In this document: one piece after another, positions 63,062 to 64,000 of the stretch
Position numbering within the stretch: position 1 is the stretch's first letter
Layout of the letters: each line of letters starts with the position of its first letter
Source: Shimia sp. SK013
GTDB lineage: Bacteria > Pseudomonadota > Alphaproteobacteria > Rhodobacterales > Rhodobacteraceae
Direction of reading: 5' to 3'
DNA: 64,000 nucleotides
Assembly (NCBI RefSeq): GCF_001292625.1
Contig: NZ_LAJH01000021.1
Span: 289,494 to 353,493, forward strand
Made by a program: the position numbers and the translations under genes
Notes under the pieces: model-generated
The model's input: the letters and a program-made list of their open reading frames with translations, nothing else
Told to the model about the DNA's origin: nothing
Database searches by the model: none

Positions 63062-63799
63062 AGTTAAGTCGCGCATGTCCGCCATCGGGATGAAACGTAT
63101 GGCGCCAATGAAGGCGCTGGCGTGCGTGTCAAGATTCGGCGTTCCAGACCACGTTTCCAAGGAGGGATCAGCGGCCCAGATGTTAGCAAATAGGAAGCTG
63201 GGCACCGAGGGCAGCGTTGCTTCATGTTCGGTAACTTCGAAAATTACCTGATCTCCGGCAAACCATCGGATGCGGTCGGGCAACCATTCAAAGGCGTAGA
63301 GCCGGGGTTTGTCCGCTGCATCGAACCCCAAGTCAATGAAATGGTTGGTGAGTTGCCCATTCACAAACCAAGCCGCATGCAGGCGCGTGGTGTCTTTGCC
63401 CAGAAATTCGATGTCGATCTCGTCGTGGCGCGTACCATAGTAGTCGCCCGTGTAGGTGAAGAAACCTGTGATGATGCCTTCGCCTTGGGCCGGCTGCATG
63501 ACCACTTCGTAGCGGCCAAAATGAGTCGGCGTTTCCCTGCGAAGGGAGGCACCCGCAAACCGGTTGGTTCCTGTGGATTTCGGCGAAAGATAAAGGTGAG
63601 CCCCATTGCTCAGGTGAACCTGATCTTGGGACCAATCCGTATCAAAATGTGGATGAGAAAACTCGTAGTTTGCCACATGCCATCCGTCTGGATGAAGGGC
63701 GTCGAAGGTTTCAATAAACCCTTCTGCAGCCGTTGCCAATGACGCCGCCATCCCCATGACCAGCCCCCCAAGTAATTCTAGTGCAGACCAACGCCCCAT
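63056..63799 (-). CDS. Secreted GH16 family glycosidase (beta-glucanase-like)
   Basis: A 247-residue protein with a signal peptide (LELLGGLVMGMAASLATAAEG) and one GH16 jelly-roll domain. The catalytic strand is HDEIDIEFLGKD, with nucleophile Glu, Asp and acid/base Glu of the EXDXXE motif. FRRETPTHFGRYEV-like RRETPTHFGRYEVVMQ and GIITGFFTYTG are also typical. The family cuts beta-1,3/1,4-glucans, carrageenan, agar or, in some envelope members, own exopolysaccharide such as succinoglycan. ATG 63799 has GGGGAAGAG upstream. The target is unknown. Confidence 0.9.
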   Translation of the reverse strand: MGRWSALELLGGLVMGMAASLATAAEGFIETFDALHPDGWHVANYEFSHPHFDTDWSQDQVHLSNGAHLYLSPKSTGTNRFAGASLRRETPTHFGRYEVVMQPAQGEGIITGFFTYTGDYYGTRHDEIDIEFLGKDTTRLHAAWFVNGQLTNHFIDLGFDAADKPRLYAFEWLPDRIRWFAGDQVIFEVTEHEATLPSVPSFLFANIWAADPSLETWSGTPNLDTHASAFIGAIRFIPMADMRDLTS

Positions 63800-64000
63800 G
63801 TCCGACTCTTCCCCGTTAAGGTTAACGAAATTTAAGGTTAATGGGCATTCGGTGCGCGCGCGCGCGTTCAATTGCAAGAAAGAAAACGGTTCATGGTTAA
63901 TGGCGTCGTCGGCCAATCAACATTGGTTCGTCGGCCTGCTGCTCTTGTCCGTCATCAGATAATTTGAGACAGATGGCAGTTTGACTTTGAGAGGTCATCG

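Noticed and set aside
63858..63870. Run of alternating CG at the right end
   Set aside because: A short GC dinucleotide run next to the GH16 promoter region; no further structure supports a functional site.

Overview
The window looks like a chromosomal segment from a GC-rich alphaproteobacterium of the Rhodobacteraceae, probably the Roseobacter group. The assignment rests on gene content and order: a gpmI–envC–ctpA–rppH run, MutL with endonuclease motifs, a MoxR/DUF58/DUF4159 operon, several TRAP and sugar-acid genes, DUF1285 and DUF3775 proteins, and a Hint-domain protein. No rRNA, CRISPR array, complete prophage or insertion sequence was seen. One tRNA-Arg(CCT) is present.

Layout. Bases 1–19 kb are mixed housekeeping and amino-acid metabolism: the 3' part of a fused hydantoinase/oxoprolinase, a class III aminotransferase, mutL, rmuC, a methyltransferase followed by a decayed partial copy of rmuC, DUF3775 and Hint-domain proteins, a TetR regulator facing a quinone reductase across three near-identical operators, a two-gene saccharopine (lysine) pathway, polA, a hydroxypyruvate isomerase, a cupin protein and DUF1285. 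From 19.2 to 25.9 kb four tightly overlapping genes form a MoxR-type operon (AAA ATPase, DUF58, and two large membrane proteins of the BatA/DUF4159 and VWA/amidotransferase-like types). From 26 to 31.2 kb come gpmI, an envC-like gene, ctpA and rppH; a 0.7-kb stretch with no convincing gene separates the last two.

At 31.3–33 kb a tRNA-Arg is followed by a 3'-truncated GntR regulator and an AbrB-family membrane protein. From 33.4 to 41.8 kb a co-directional cluster encodes all four activities expected for GDP-D-glycero-D-manno-heptose synthesis in three genes (GmhA-like isomerase, a nucleotidyltransferase–phosphatase fusion, HddA-like kinase). It also has two PAPS-sulfotransferase-like proteins, two glycosyltransferase-like proteins, an unrecognised protein, and a small protein made almost wholly of four ~43-residue repeats. 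I infer a system for a sulfated, heptose-containing surface glycan. This is the least explained and most interesting part of the window.

From 42 to 61.6 kb, after apbE, there is a large sugar-acid catabolic region. A leftward TRAP-transporter operon (dctP, enolase-superfamily enzyme, dctQM, UxaA-family dehydratase, HIBADH-family reductase, DMT exporter) is controlled by a divergent FadR-type GntR regulator. Next come denD and an ltnD-like gene, a rightward IlvD/Edd dehydratase and 2-hydroxyacid dehydrogenase, and a leftward set (KduD-like SDR, zinc alcohol dehydrogenase, second enolase-superfamily enzyme) facing a second GntR regulator and a Gfo/Idh/MocA oxidoreductase. The intergenic regions of the two GntR genes carry closely related operator-like sequences. 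The window ends with an OmpA-domain protein overlapping a caspase-like peptidase, and a secreted GH16 glycosidase.

All assignments were made by reading the sequence. No database search was run, so exact substrates of the dehydrogenases, dehydratases and glycosyltransferases are inferences.
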